This document shows, in pieces, positions 49,390-60,126 of a stretch of 64,000 bases of DNA. The notes beneath the pieces are model-generated. The model did no database searches. It saw only the letters and a list, made by a program, of their open reading frames with translations, and was not told where the DNA came from. The stretch's first letter is position 1, and the number at the start of each line of letters is the position of its first letter. The translations under genes were made by a program, and so were the position numbers. Source of the stretch: Avena insularis (lineage: Eukaryota; Streptophyta; Magnoliopsida; Poales; Poaceae); assembly GCA_023614405.1 (NCBI GenBank), contig CM042687.1, positions 238,540,292-238,604,291 of the forward strand. The letters are read 5' to 3'.

Positions 49390-51781
49390 TGTAACATCCC
49401 AAAAATATAAAACAAGGATCACCAAACTCAAATCACTAAAATTAGGGTTACCAAAAATTATGATTAATTAAAATCATATGAATGCATGTGTGAATGAAAT
49501 GATTTGATAAATGCATGAATGAACTTGTGTGGTTACCCTAAATAGCAAGAAATGGTTTAAAGAGGAAAATAACATCATATAAAACATTTCCATGCAGAAA
49601 CAAATCAAGAGAAAATCAAAACAAATCAAATAAAGCAAATGGTCATTTTTGCCAATCTTGCTCACTAGGTCACTTTGAGTGTTTCTAGTCCAAGATTTCA
49701 AACAGAAACTTTTCCAAATCTTTGCACCCCTTGCTAGACAAAGTAAAAGTGAATCAAAGCCCACCTTTCAAACTTACAGAAACATTTGGCAACCTCATTT
49801 AAATCACAAATCAAAATTGAATCTTTATCATATGTGCAGATCACCCATTTTCAAAACCCAACCAAACCAGTGCCCCTTGACTAATCCAAATAACCAGACA
49901 GTCCCTAGTATATGCCTAGCAAACCCACCAAGTTTGAATCCAAAATTCAAATTCAAAGTTCTTGTGGACATTTTATCAAACACCTTGCAGATACAAATCA
50001 AACCAACATCAAACACTATAGTGTGCAGTAAAATTGGCCTAACTTGTTCCCTATCTAGCTCACACTACACCCTCAGTAGATCATCTAACTTGTTTAACCC
50101 CTCTAGCTCACTGTAAACCAGACCATGCCATCAATGACAAGCAAGCCGAGCCTCACCTTGCCACCCCATTGTCGACAGCAAGCTAGGAGCAGCACCAAGC
50201 CTAGCCAGCATTTCTAACAGGCACTCCACCGTCCACCGCCACTCCCTGTCCTAGTCCCGAGCACTGCCAGCCCCTGGACCACACGAACAGCCCATGCCAA
50301 ACTTCTCTGCGTGCGAGCCGAGAGCGCGATAGTGCGCCACCCTCGACCAGCACCGACAGATCACACGCCCTCGTCAGCGTCGGCGTGATCACCACTGCCC
50401 CAAAGAACCCCCAGACATGCTCGCCGCCATCAGCGGACCACGCTGCCAGGCGCCTTAAAATCGCCGTCGGACCCGCCTAGAGCATCGAAGCATTCCGACC
50501 GATCAGCACCGCCCCACGCCTCGCCACCACGCCCTTGAGCTTCACCAGGGAGCACAGCACCGCCCCTACCGTCGCCCATGCCAGTAGCCCTCTGTGCCGT
50601 CGACCATGACGAGCTCAGCCTGCGCCCGTTGGTCCCCTTCAGCCACTATAAATAGAGGCATCCACCGCTTGTTTTATTCACACCAGTTCACTCCCCTCTC
50701 ACTCAGAACCACCCCACCTCACTCCTGGAGCAAGGTGAGCAGCGCATCACCGGAATTTGGCTGGAGCCCGCTGCTGCTGGAGGAGAAGGGAGCCGTCGAT
50801 TGGAGCCGCCCCAGGAGAAGCTGCCGGTACCAAGAGAACCGCAGTTGTCGACTTCGTCATTCGCCCCCGTCGCCGACCCTCGCCTGAGCCCCGGTGAGCC
50901 TCCCACGACCCCCACCTGCCGTGCTAGGGTTCTGTCTCGCCGGCGCTGCCCGACATGGACGATGAACAAGAGCCGTTAGATTAGAACTAGATCCCACGGT
51001 CCATGTTGCCCCGTACCACTTCGCCCCTCCCCGTCTCACTGACTCGTGGGTACAGCCACTTAACCAGCCCGCGCGTGCACTGTGCATAGTGGGCCGGCCC
51101 AGTTAACCCTCCCGCATGACCCAACATTTCAAATTTAGTTTTATTCATTTAATTTCAAACCCAGTTCTGTACCTAGATTCAAAAGTCATCCCAGCTCGAT
51201 TCACTAAACCAAAATGCATGAAACCAATTTTCTTAGAAAGGTACTGAAATGCTTAATCCAAGCACGTTGGATTTAAACCATTTAGATTTGTAGATCACCC
51301 ATGGTAAAAATAACAAGGCAGAAGATTTTCTGCATTCAAACATTTTTCAAAATTCAACCATAAGAGCTTTTGAGATTCCAACTCTCAAAAATCACATTTG
51401 ATCATACCTTTCAGAATATATAAAAACATATGGGTTTACTTATAGAGATAATGTCCAAGTAATCAAAGAATGCCACATAGGCATTTCTAGTCACTTTATT
51501 TAATTAAAATAAAAAGTTTAAACCTTATTAAATTGTGACACCACTTTAAATCACATTCCCATGTACTGAAATATGTGGTGATGACATGTGTCAACATGAT
51601 CCCATGTTTGAGTTGGAGAATATTAAATCTTAAGTAGTTTTTCAATGAGTAGAAATTACTTTTCTAAAAATAAAATAAATAAGACAAGTGCTTTAATCCT
51701 TGTAATGTTACTGATGATGCTAGATCACCTAGTGTGCACCTTTGTGTGTTGATTAAAAATAGTTAAGTATTGCTTGGTGAT
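49390..51781 (+). repeat. 3' LTR of Tekay-like element, truncated
   Basis: Aligned with the first 2.4 kb of the 5' LTR (to about 41944), including TATAAATAG at 50647-50655. It stops in TTGCTTGGTGAT, where the sequence switches to Tat protease. The last ~1.6 kb of the LTR is missing. Confidence 0.9.
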
Positions 51782-53500
51782 CACCCCCGCCAGATCCCTC
51801 GCCTAGGTCATGCTGCCCTGGTGCTTGAGGCGCAGATCGGATGGTTTGAGATGAGCCACGACTTAATGGACAGCGGCAACAGTATCAACCTGATGTTCGC
51901 TAGAACCCTAGCAGCAATGCGAATCCTGCTGTGCAGCCTAGAACAATCCGACACAATGTTCCACGGCATCGTCCCAGGGAAGGGCATATACCTCCTAGTA
52001 AAGATATGGATAGACGTCATCTTCGGCAAGACCAAAAACTTTCGGTGTGAGCGGCTCGAGTTCAAAGTGGTGGATTGTCCATCACGATACCACGCCATCC
52101 TCGGGCGCGTGCCATTCGCAAGGTTCCTGGCAGTACCGCACTATGCGTACCTGCTACTCAAGATGCCAGGGCCTAGGGGCGTCATCACGGTCTAGGGCAG
52201 CTTCACCCGATCCGACCATTGCTACGGAGACTTCAACAGAATCTCCCAGTCGTTTGGCATGTAGGAGGAGCTCACGAGGCTTCGACAGGTGACAGACAAC
52301 GGGGCACCCCCAGTCTCTAGGAAAAACGCACCCGACATGTTGTTCGACTCAACAGTCAACATGAAAAAGGTGCAGGTCCACCCGACGGACGCCTCCAAGA
52401 CGGCGCTGATCGCCAATGACCTCATCCCTGCATAGGAAAGCGCGCTCGTCGAATTCCTCCGTGAGCGCAGGGAAATCTTTGCTTGGTGTCCTGGGGACAT
52501 GCCAGGAGTTCCCAGGGAATTCGCCGAGCATGCACTCAATGTGTTTCAAGACGCTAAGCCCGTCAAACAATCCATCCGACGATTGTCCGAGCCACGGGCC
52601 GAAGCCATCGGAGTCGAAGTCAACAGACTGCTCGACGCCGACTTCATTCGGGAGATCAAGGAGAGCGAGTGGCTAGCCAACACTGTGTTGGTCCCTAAAA
52701 AATACGCGGACATCCTGCGGATGTGCGTGGACTTCACGTCGCTCAACAAGCACTTCCCAAAGGACCACTTCCCTCTCCCTCGGATCGATCAGATCATCGA
52801 TTAGACTGCAGGATGCAAGAAACTCTCCTTCCTTGATGCCTACTCAGGCTACAATCAGATTCTGCTGAAGGTCGAAGATCAGGAGAAAACGGTTTTCATC
52901 ACGCTGTTCGGAGTATTCTGCTACAACACCATGCCCTTCAGGTTGAAGAACGCAGGTGCCACGTACCAGCGGTGCATGCAGGCGTGCCTGAAGATCCAGA
53001 TCAGCCGCAACATACAAGTCTATGTAGACGACATAGTCATCAAGACAAGGGAAGCCAAGACATTGATCGACGATCTCCACGAGACATTCGACAATCTCGA
53101 TCACTACAAGATCAAGTTGAACCCAGAAAAGTGCGCCTTCGGCATCTCATCTGGCCAACTACTTGGCTACTTCATCTCCCAGCGAGGGATCGAGGTGAAT
53201 CCGAAGAAAATCCGGGCCATACTGGCCATGGAAAAGCTGAAGAACCTCAAAGGTGTCCAACAGCTAGTTGGGCGCATCGCGGCGCTGAGCAGATTCATCA
53301 GCCGCATGGGTGAGAAGGCTCTGCCCTTCTACCAACTGTTACACAAAGCAAACAAATTCGAGTGGACACCTGAAGCAGATGACACATTCGAAGATCTGAA
53401 GCGACTACTCTCCACCTCGCCCGTCCTGGTCACACCAAAGGAACGCGAGCCTCTGCTGCTATACATAGCAGCCACGCACCAGGTGGTAAGCGCCATGAAC
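51782..53500 (+). pseudogene. Tat-lineage protease and reverse transcriptase, broken
   Basis: One frame carries a protease with MDSGNSINLMF (51866 on) and YHAILGRVPF near 52090, then RT with DFTSLNKHFPKDHFPLPR near 52735 and YVDD at 53021-53032 within YVDDIVIKTR, the form typical of Tat elements. RNase H begins (LLYIAATHQVVSA near 53,460) and is lost. Stops are TAG at 52193, 52262, 52433 and 52802; there is no frameshift up to about 53500. Gag and the 5' leader are missing at the left junction with the Tekay LTR; integrase is missing at the right junction. Confidence 0.88.
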
Positions 53501-53589
53501 ACGGTTTTCGAAGGCCCTGGATCTTTCTCTAGTTGGAGATAGCTTGTGTTATCCATGCACCTAACGCATGTGCAGAATCCTTGGATAAC

Positions 53590-54966
53590 CTACCCCGAGA
53601 TATACCCGCAACCTGAATAGTCTTGCACCGTAGTGACCAACGCAGCTCTCATAGTGAAATAATATTGTGCGACGGCGTCGTAAGTATTGGCTTCAGATTC
53701 CCATAATGTGGCTAGCTCCTCTTTCAACAGCCTGATATACAGATTGATGTTGGTACCAGGTTGTTTCGGCCCTTGAATTAGCATACTCATTTGTATGTAC
53801 TTCTTCTTCATGCACAACCATGGAGGGAGGTTGTACATCCATACAAACACGGGCCAAGTGCTGTGCGTGCTACTCTGGCTACCGAACGGATTGATTCCAT
53901 CGATGCTCGCACCAAGCCTGATGTTCCTCGAATCTCCACCGAATTCTGGGAATTCGAGGTCCAATGCTTTCCATTGGCTAGCATCTGAAGGGTGCGTGAG
54001 CAGCTCATCCTTTTCGGGGTCATCATCTTCATCTCCTGGCTTCTTCCTTTCCGCATGCCATCGCATGAGCTTTGCTTCCTTAGGGTTCGTGAAATAGCGT
54101 TGCAAACGAGGAGTGATAGGAAAGTACCATACCACTTTTCGAGGTGCTTTCTTCCCTTTCTTGTATCGACTCACGCCGCACACCGGACATGTGGTTTTCT
54201 CCGCGTCCTCGCCCCGATAAATGATGCAATCGTTGATGCATACATGATATCTAACGTGCGGTAGATCGAGAGGACAAACGATTTTCTTGGAGTCCTCGAT
54301 ACTAATTGGACATGTGTTCCCCTCCGGGAGACGATCGTGCCAGAATGCCATCATATCGTCGAAGCTTGCGTCGCTCAATTTGTGTTTTGCCTTCATCTCC
54401 ATAGCCTTGAGCGTTACATTCAACCGGGTATCATCGGGCCTGCATCCTTCATACAATGGAGTAATCATGTCTTTCTCAAGTTGCGCAAGCTTGGCTTTCT
54501 CTCTAGTAGCAGCCCTGGCGTTACTCGTCTACTTGAGAAGCAGCTCTTGCACATAAGGGTCCCGCACCTAGCCTGACGTTGTTCCATCGTCGTCTGCTCC
54601 TCCGGCATCTAGATCATCATCATCCCGGTCTACTTCCGCACCTTCACCATCTCCAGGAGACTCTTCATCATCTCGCCCGTTCTCGCCGTGATGATGATCA
54701 TCGTCATGTTGCCCACCTTCACCGTCTCCATCGTCTTTGTCATCGCTTATCCAACGAGTGTATCCATCCATGAAACCATGGCGGAGCAGGTGCGCCTGCA
54801 GATTCCCGGAATCTGGGTCGATCATCCAGTTGAGTTTGCATATTCTGCATGGACATCTTATCTCCGTCTTGTTATTTCGTATCATGTCGGCCGTCGCACA
54901 TTTCAAAAATCTAGCCACAATGTCTTTACTCATTATGAGCACCATTTTTGCCTGCACTATGTACAC
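53590..54966 (-). pseudogene. CACTA transposase, N-terminal 459 codons with two TAG
   Basis: A single minus-strand frame. The transposase-associated domain comes first (CPCRICK with HLLRHGFMDGY, residues ~40-75), then a long Asp/Glu/Gly-rich linker, then the Transposase_21 core: CPVCGVSRYKKGK zinc-like motif, WHAERKK, DGINPFGSQSSTHSTW and NLPPWLCMKKKY. In-frame TAG codons stand at 54568-54570 and 54529-54531; there are no frameshifts. The start is set at the ORF's first Met, though the true start may be nearer the CPC motif. The C-terminal half, with most of the catalytic domain, is deleted. This family is distinct from the outer CACTA. Confidence 0.9.
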
Positions 54967-55154
54967 GGTACAGTTAGAATTCTATTAGAACCACATAATC
55001 AATGCATGCATGCAATGGTCGATAGAAAATTTCGGCATGACCTATCCTAAAATTAGGACCTTTGCGAAATGCCAAAGTCTTGCGAAAATGGAAATGAATC
55101 AACATTTTGGAAAAACAAATGGAAACTTGTTTACATACAAACACAAGAGAGAGA

Positions 55155-55310
55155 GAGACCGATCCATACACACATGAACATATCATTATCCTCTCCATAC
55201 ACACATGCATGAGCATCATCGATACTCTCCATATACACACACATGACCATCGATCCTCTACATACATATGAGCATATCATCCATATACACATGAACACAT
55301 CCTTACATGG
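55155..55310. repeat. Imperfect minisatellite in inner CACTA
   Basis: Variants of CATACACACATGAACATATC repeated about five times at 30-45 bp spacing, preceded by a GA microsatellite (55147-55160). Confidence 0.7.
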
Positions 55311-55559
55311 ACAACTTACCGAGATGAGAGACCGATCGCGAGAAGATGGAAAGGAGAGGTGCGCGCGAGACCGGAGAAGGAGATGAGAGACCGGAGAGCT
55401 TCCTCTATTACGTATGTAACATCCAAGGCAAGTTCTACATGCTAAAAATGGTGAATGAGTGGAGAAATTGAGGTGGGAAGGAGAAGGATCCCGACTAGAT
55501 CTAAGGAGGAAGAAGAAGGGGAAAGTGAAGTGTGGGGTGGTGGATGATCACACATGTGC

Positions 55560-55979
55560 ACAAAGTGGAGCTGCCAAAAAAAAAGGGTCGCCACATCCAT
55601 GGCACACGTGGCCCCAGTGCGCCATAGGGATTAATAACATCCGTGGCGCACATGCCATAGTGCGACACGGATGTGTCTGCCCGTTTTACAGAGCAGAGGG
55701 GCATGCACTTAGGCGTAGCGCACCCCCCCAACGTGCGCCACGGTTAACACTAACAAGCGTAGCGCACCTACCCTATGTGTGCTACGGGTATCTGACGTGC
55801 GGCCAGCAGGGCCCTGGCCCACACATATCTGTGGCGCATTATGACCATGTGCGCCACGGTTGTTCTAGTTACTAGTAGGGCACTGCCCATAGGTGAGCCA
55901 CGCATGTTTTAGCCGTGGGGCACTTCAACCATGTGAGCCACGGATGTGCTGATTACCTATAGCCATTTTCCTAGTAGTG
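55560..55979 (-). repeat. Subterminal repeats and terminus of inner CACTA
   Basis: The short word GTGCGCCACGG and its complement CCGTGGCGCAC recur many times in both orientations (55,600-55,950), ending at the terminal CACTACTAGG. Such arrays bind the TNPA-type protein in characterised En/Spm elements; here that is inference by position. Confidence 0.85.
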
Positions 55980-55980
55980 T

Positions 55981-56922
55981 AAGAGGGGGGGTCAGCGATT
56001 CCCCTGGCAGGTCCTCGCCGGCTTTGTACTTCAGCAGAGGACGGAGGGCCCTATCAAGGTCACCCAAAGATAATTCTTCGGATGACACCCTGGTGGGATG
56101 ACTAGGGCCGTCGTAGAGAAACATCGGGTGCGCCATGGCTTGGAGCGGCTGCGCCCGACGCTTGAAGAAGGTACGGATGATGTCAACCCCATTGACCTCC
56201 TTGCCTGGCACTAGTTGGAGAGCCTCCACCCGCTGGTAGAGCATCTCCACCTCCGCCACTTCGCCCTCCAAGATGTGGTTCTTCCATGATCTTTTCCGGA
56301 CGATCTTCTGCTCGGAGTCAAAGGGGGCAAGACTAAATTACTGACCGTCTAGCTTGACATCGCGGATGTAAAACCACTTGCGACGCCAATACCGAAAGGA
56401 CTCGCAAACAGAGAGGGAGAAAAACTGGACAAAGGGACGAAGAGAAATGATACAGCCGCCGAGCGGATAGAGTCCGTCGGAGCCGGACTGCCTCTTCACG
56501 GAATAGAGTTTCCGGAAGAGACCAAAGTGTGGCTCCACTCTGAGCCAGCACTCGCAAAGCGTGATGAAACACGCAATGTTAAGAAGGGAATTGGGAGACA
56601 GATGATGAATCTGAATCCCATAGAGAAAAAGGAGCCCACGAAGGAATTCGTGGGCAGGGAGAGATAAACCACGAAGAATGAAGGTGACGATGATCACCTG
56701 AAAACCCATGGGTGGGCGAGGGATTACCTCATCGTCGGGAATCTTGACATCCTCCTTGTTTTGCGAGATTAACCCCGCGTCGTGCAGCTTGCGCAAGTCG
56801 GTGTCGCGCACGTCAGAGAACCTCCACTTTCCATCGGTGTTGCGCGCAGGGGCGGCAACCTTCTTGCCGCCAGCGGCAGCACTCTAACCCGCTCCGATGG
56901 AGGCCTTCTTCGACTTCACCAT
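55981..56922 (-). pseudogene. Antisense extra ORF of Tat element (Transposase_28-like), broken
   Basis: The frame runs opposite to gag-pol, from the ATG at 56922 to 55981, where the inner CACTA cuts it. Stops are TAG at 56884-56886 and TAA at 56338-56340; the frame is otherwise continuous. The core (FLRGLLFLYGIQIHHLSPN, residues ~75-95; HFGLFRKLY near residue 120; WRRKWFYIRD near residue 180) is the pattern of the family known as putative gypsy type transposon (Transposase_28). Tat elements of grasses are known to carry an antisense ORF between pol and the 3' LTR. Its molecular function is not established. The N-terminal stretch is Lys/Ala-rich. Confidence 0.8.
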
Positions 56923-58230
56923 CGTGGAGCATCGACGGCGGCAGTGTGCACGCAGGAACGAGGAGCGAAATTACCAGAGAGCATCCAGTGCGCGAGGATA
57001 AAGCTCGTGAAAATGGAAGTAGTGAAACCAAATGGCGAAGGGTGAAAACAAAACCACTGTTTCCCCCACGGTTATAAGGATGAAGACGACGAACAGGAAC
57101 CGTTCATCCAGAAGCCCTAACGCTAGGGTCGGATCCAATTGTCCACGTGTCAACACAGCATCGAACCGTCGCTCGCACGCCGTCCACTACACACGGAAAC
57201 CAAGGAGACACCGTAATTCTCGCCACGTCGCGCATGACCAGTCAACTCCAAGTCAGAAAGTGGGACCCACGTTCATCCAGTCACATCACCTCTAGCGCCG
57301 CAGACGGTTGAGGTCACCGATCGTTAGCACTAACGTCATCAAAACCACGCTAGCAACGGTTATAAATCCTCGACTGATAGCTAAAAGTACTCACTCGAAT
57401 CTATGATTCGAGCAACTACACGGGGGCTACTCCTATCAGGAGCGCTGGCCGCGCACCTGAGGCATGATTAAGGTACTACACCACTATTGATTCTTCGAGT
57501 CCTACGTCGAGTCTACGACTCCACTAAGGACTCGGGGGCTACTCCCATAGGGAAGATTAATCAAGCATCCGAAAAAATTGTGTCCTACGGACCTGAATCT
57601 CAATTACTTGAACTAAAGTCTCATCTCGAGTCTACGACTTGTACAGACACTCGGGGGCTGCTCCCATAGGGAGCTCTAGTTGCACACCCTATGAATTCTT
57701 TGACTGAGATCTTTCGGATAAAACATAGAAAAACTTTCTGGCGACTTTGCCCCAACCAACACTAAGTGAGAAGCATCCTCCTTGGCCACCCGAAACACCT
57801 CCGCGGTGATAACCTTTTGGATGTTGTGTTTGCGATGCAAAGATAAGACCTACGGATATCATCCGATGGCCTGGTAGCGCACCTGACTGCGCTCTGCCAG
57901 TAAAAAGCCGTGTCAACAGACATGATGAAAATCCTGACAGACGCTTTGGGTGCATCACTAGAAAAACCACTGGGATTCGACTCCTGTAAGACCTCAGCAG
58001 CCTGAGTCGAATCACGCCAGCATCTGTTCCAGATTCGAGTCTAGGGACTCGAGTCTGAAGAAAATCGTGTTTTTTGTCCTAAGACAGTTAACTGACCCTG
58101 ATCTGTCAGGAGAGTCAGGCACACGCATCAACAATCCCTACGAACTAAAATCATTTTTTCTCTTATGAACAGAAACAGCTGCACCTGAAAGATTGAAGAG
58201 TCATCAGCCGAATCTACGATTCGATTGAAC
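56923..58230 (+). other. 3' untranslated region of Tat element with repeated purine motif
   Basis: Region between the antisense ORF start and the polypurine tract. The word ACTCGGGGGCTACTCC or close variants, preceded by TCTACGA(T/C)T, recurs at about 57,419, 57,528 and 57,649 with ~115-bp spacing. These copies look like the element's own polypurine tract at 58231. No sense-strand gene is seen. The first 450 bp is GC-rich and probably includes the promoter of the antisense ORF. Confidence 0.7.
58031..58056. repeat. Inverted repeat in Tat 3' region
   Basis: Arms AGATTCGAGTC and GACTCGAGTCT pair at 10 of 11 positions around a 4-base loop. Confidence 0.7.
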
Positions 58231-58243
58231 ACTCGGGGGCTAC
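58231..58243 (+). other. Polypurine tract of Tat element
   Basis: ACTCGGGGGCTAC directly precedes the LTR start TGACATGG at 58244. Confidence 0.75.
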
Positions 58244-58762
58244 TGACATGGTTATACCCTACGGGTATGCAATATTACATATCTGGTCCAACCCAAGGAA
58301 GGGCCACAAGAATATACGCGGCCTGTGGAGATTTTCGGGTGGCCCAAGCCCATGGCGTCTTTGGATCCTTGGAGAGCAAGACTATAGTAGATAGAATATT
58401 TGAAGGGGCAAACCCTAACTTGTAACCGACTCGATCTATTCCCGAGACCTGCCTATCTCTATATAAAGTCTAGGAGGGCATGGCGAGGAAGACCACAACT
58501 TCTCACCGCATACACACCTCCATGCTAGATTACATCTGTGCACCCCTGTACTTTTCGGTTCCGTCGTAATCAAGAGCAGACAAGCAGGAGTAGGGTTTTC
58601 CCTCTGGGGGTCTGAACCTGGGTAAATCTCGTGTCCCCTGGTTGCTTGTCTATTAACCGTTCCACAATCTCCAGCATCCCCATCTTCTCCAAAACCCAAG
58701 CTCATAACAATGGGCATTGAAGAGATCGAACCTCGTCACCAGATATACCTTATTACAGGTCT
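58244..58762 (+). repeat. 3' LTR of Tat element
   Basis: Starts TGACATGGTTATACCC with TATATAAAG at 58460-58468 and aligns with 39105-39540 for about 435 bp. The end is placed near 58762 because CACTA array sequence (CGAGCAAC...) follows; the exact boundary is uncertain by tens of bases. Confidence 0.8.
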
Positions 58763-60090
58763 GCATCGAGCAACTTTGCCAGTTCTAATAAGGGAGGCAC
58801 GAGCGAGAAAAAATTCCAACATGCATAAGTTTCTTCTAGTGAGATGCTGACATGTGGGACCAAGCTGTGTGACCAAACGGAAGATTGGCCGATCAACGCT
58901 ATCAAATTAACACGGAGGCGCGACTGAGGAATAGGGTAGCACTAGAGAAGAAAATTTCAATCAAATACACACGATTCTTATAATGTGAGGCTGGTATATG
59001 GGATCCAAAAGTCTGAATAAACAACTGATGCAACGAGCAACGCTATCAAGTTAACACGGAGGTGCGACCGAGGGAAAAAATTCCATCATACCCATGTTTC
59101 TTCTAATGAGAGTATGACATGTGGGCCCAGCAGCGTGAATAAATGGTAGATGCATCTAGCAGCAAAATCAAGTTCGGAACATGGTAACGGGAGCGAAGGA
59201 AAAAATTCTATGATACACACGATTATTCTAATGAGAGGCTAGCATGTGGGACCCAGCATCGCGATTAATGACCGATAGATCGAGCAACGTTATAGAGTTC
59301 AAATCAGGGAGGCACGAGCCAAGGAAAAAATCATCATGCAAATGTTTCTTCCGATGAGAGGATGACATGTTGGGCCCAACTGCGTGATGAAACTGTAGAT
59401 GCATCTAGCAACGCTATCAAGTTCGGAACTGGGTAGTTGGAGAGAAGGAAAAAATTCCATCATACACACGATTCTTGTAATAAGAGGCTGGCATGTGGGA
59501 CCCAGCATAGTGATTAACGGCAGATAGATTGATCAACGTTATCGAGTTCATATCAGGGAGGCACGAGCCAAGGAAATAATCCATCATTCACACATTTCTT
59601 CTAGTGTGAGGATGACATGTGGGACCTAGCAGTTTGATTAAATGGAAGATGCATCGAGCGACACTATCAAGTTCGGAACAGGGAAGGAAAAAATTCCATC
59701 ATACACACAATTCCTCTAATGTGAGGCAAACATGCGGGACCCAAAAGCCTGACTAAACGGAAGAGGCATCGAACAACGTTATCGAGTTCAAATTAGGGAG
59801 GCGCGATCGAAAAGTTTGGTCCGCTAGAGTCACAGACGTCTGGGACCCACACGCAAAAAAATACTTCGGCGAGTCAATATCTCGCGAGGAAGCGGAAATC
59901 TTACTTCTGCCACGCGTCTGTCGAGTTTTCTCCACATTTTTAGCGGTTTCGTCATAGTAGAGGGGCGCGAAACCAGAAAAAAAAAGTTTTGCATCGGCCA
60001 CGATCGAGCCGAGATTTTCGTCACGAAAGAGGCGCCTTCTACAACGACCGACGGGCCTAGTCGTTGCGAAAGGAAACATTTCTTGTAGTG
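58763..60090. repeat. CACTA subterminal array and terminus, right part
   Basis: Units of about 118-143 bp with (A/G)TGACATGTGGG(A/C)CC or GGCTGGCATGTGGGACCC at about 58,847, 58,990, 59,105, 59,229, 59,361, 59,487, 59,611 and 59,727. The two variants alternate, so the higher-order period is ~250 bp. A GC-rich 330-bp terminal segment follows and ends in TTTCTTGTAGTG (CACTACAAGAAA on the minus strand) at 60090. The next bases are CAT. Open frames at 59299-60114 are shadows. Confidence 0.82.
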
Positions 60091-60126
60091 CATGTCTCCT
60101 ACCTCAGGATGCAATGATCTTCTACT

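Larger units (their letters stand above)
39541..51781 (+). mobile_element. Tekay-like chromovirus (Ty3/gypsy), 3' LTR truncated
   Basis: 12.2 kb: 5' LTR 39541-43536, primer site 43541-43553, extra ORF 43767-44569, gag-pol 44809-49329, polypurine tract 49376-49389 and partial 3' LTR 49390-51781. Chromovirus assignment rests on the initiator-Met primer site, gene order and a C-terminal chromodomain. The first ~255 aligned LTR bases differ by about ten substitutions (about 4 percent), suggesting around 1.5 million years at 1.3e-8 per site per year (partial hand count). It was inserted into the Tat 5' LTR. Confidence 0.93.
53590..55979 (-). mobile_element. Inner CACTA transposon, 3' half deleted
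   Basis: The right (5') terminus CACTACTAGGAAAATGG (minus strand) ends at 55979; subterminal repeats and the N-terminal half of a transposase follow. The left terminus is missing: transposase sequence stops at about 53590 beside Tat-related DNA. It was inserted into the Tat antisense ORF, whose frame stops at 55981. Confidence 0.88.
39105..58762 (+). mobile_element. Tat-lineage gypsy element, split by two later insertions
   Basis: Matching LTRs lie at 39105-39540 and 58244-58762, with protease and RT (51782-about 53500) and an antisense extra ORF (56922-55981) between, plus a polypurine tract at 58231. This is the order of grass Tat elements such as Grande and RIRE2. A Tekay-like element sits in the 5' LTR and a CACTA in the antisense ORF. 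The 5' leader, gag, RNase H and integrase are missing, apparently removed by two deletions. No clean target duplication was found: left flank TCGGA, right flank TCGAG if the LTR ends at 58762. Confidence 0.72.
35790..60090 (-). mobile_element. Outer CACTA (En/Spm) transposon, nested and degenerate
   Basis: A minus-strand transposase remnant (37525-36130), flanking ~125-bp subterminal repeats at 38480-39104 and 58763-59760, and a terminal CACTACAAGAAATG (minus strand) at 60077-60090 make one CACTA element, later split by the Tat element. The right flank (60091 on) is gypsy pol sequence. The left terminus was not found, and the left flank is not gypsy, so the left end is probably deleted. That the transposase and arrays belong to one element is inference from order and orientation. 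Confidence 0.6.

Noticed and set aside
54579..55050. Plus-strand His-rich and other frames
   Set aside because: Antisense shadows of the acidic linker of the inner CACTA transposase.
57032..57669. Plus-strand open frames of 60-87 codons
   Set aside because: Overlap the Tat 3' untranslated region; no conserved motif, and they include the repeated polypurine-like words.
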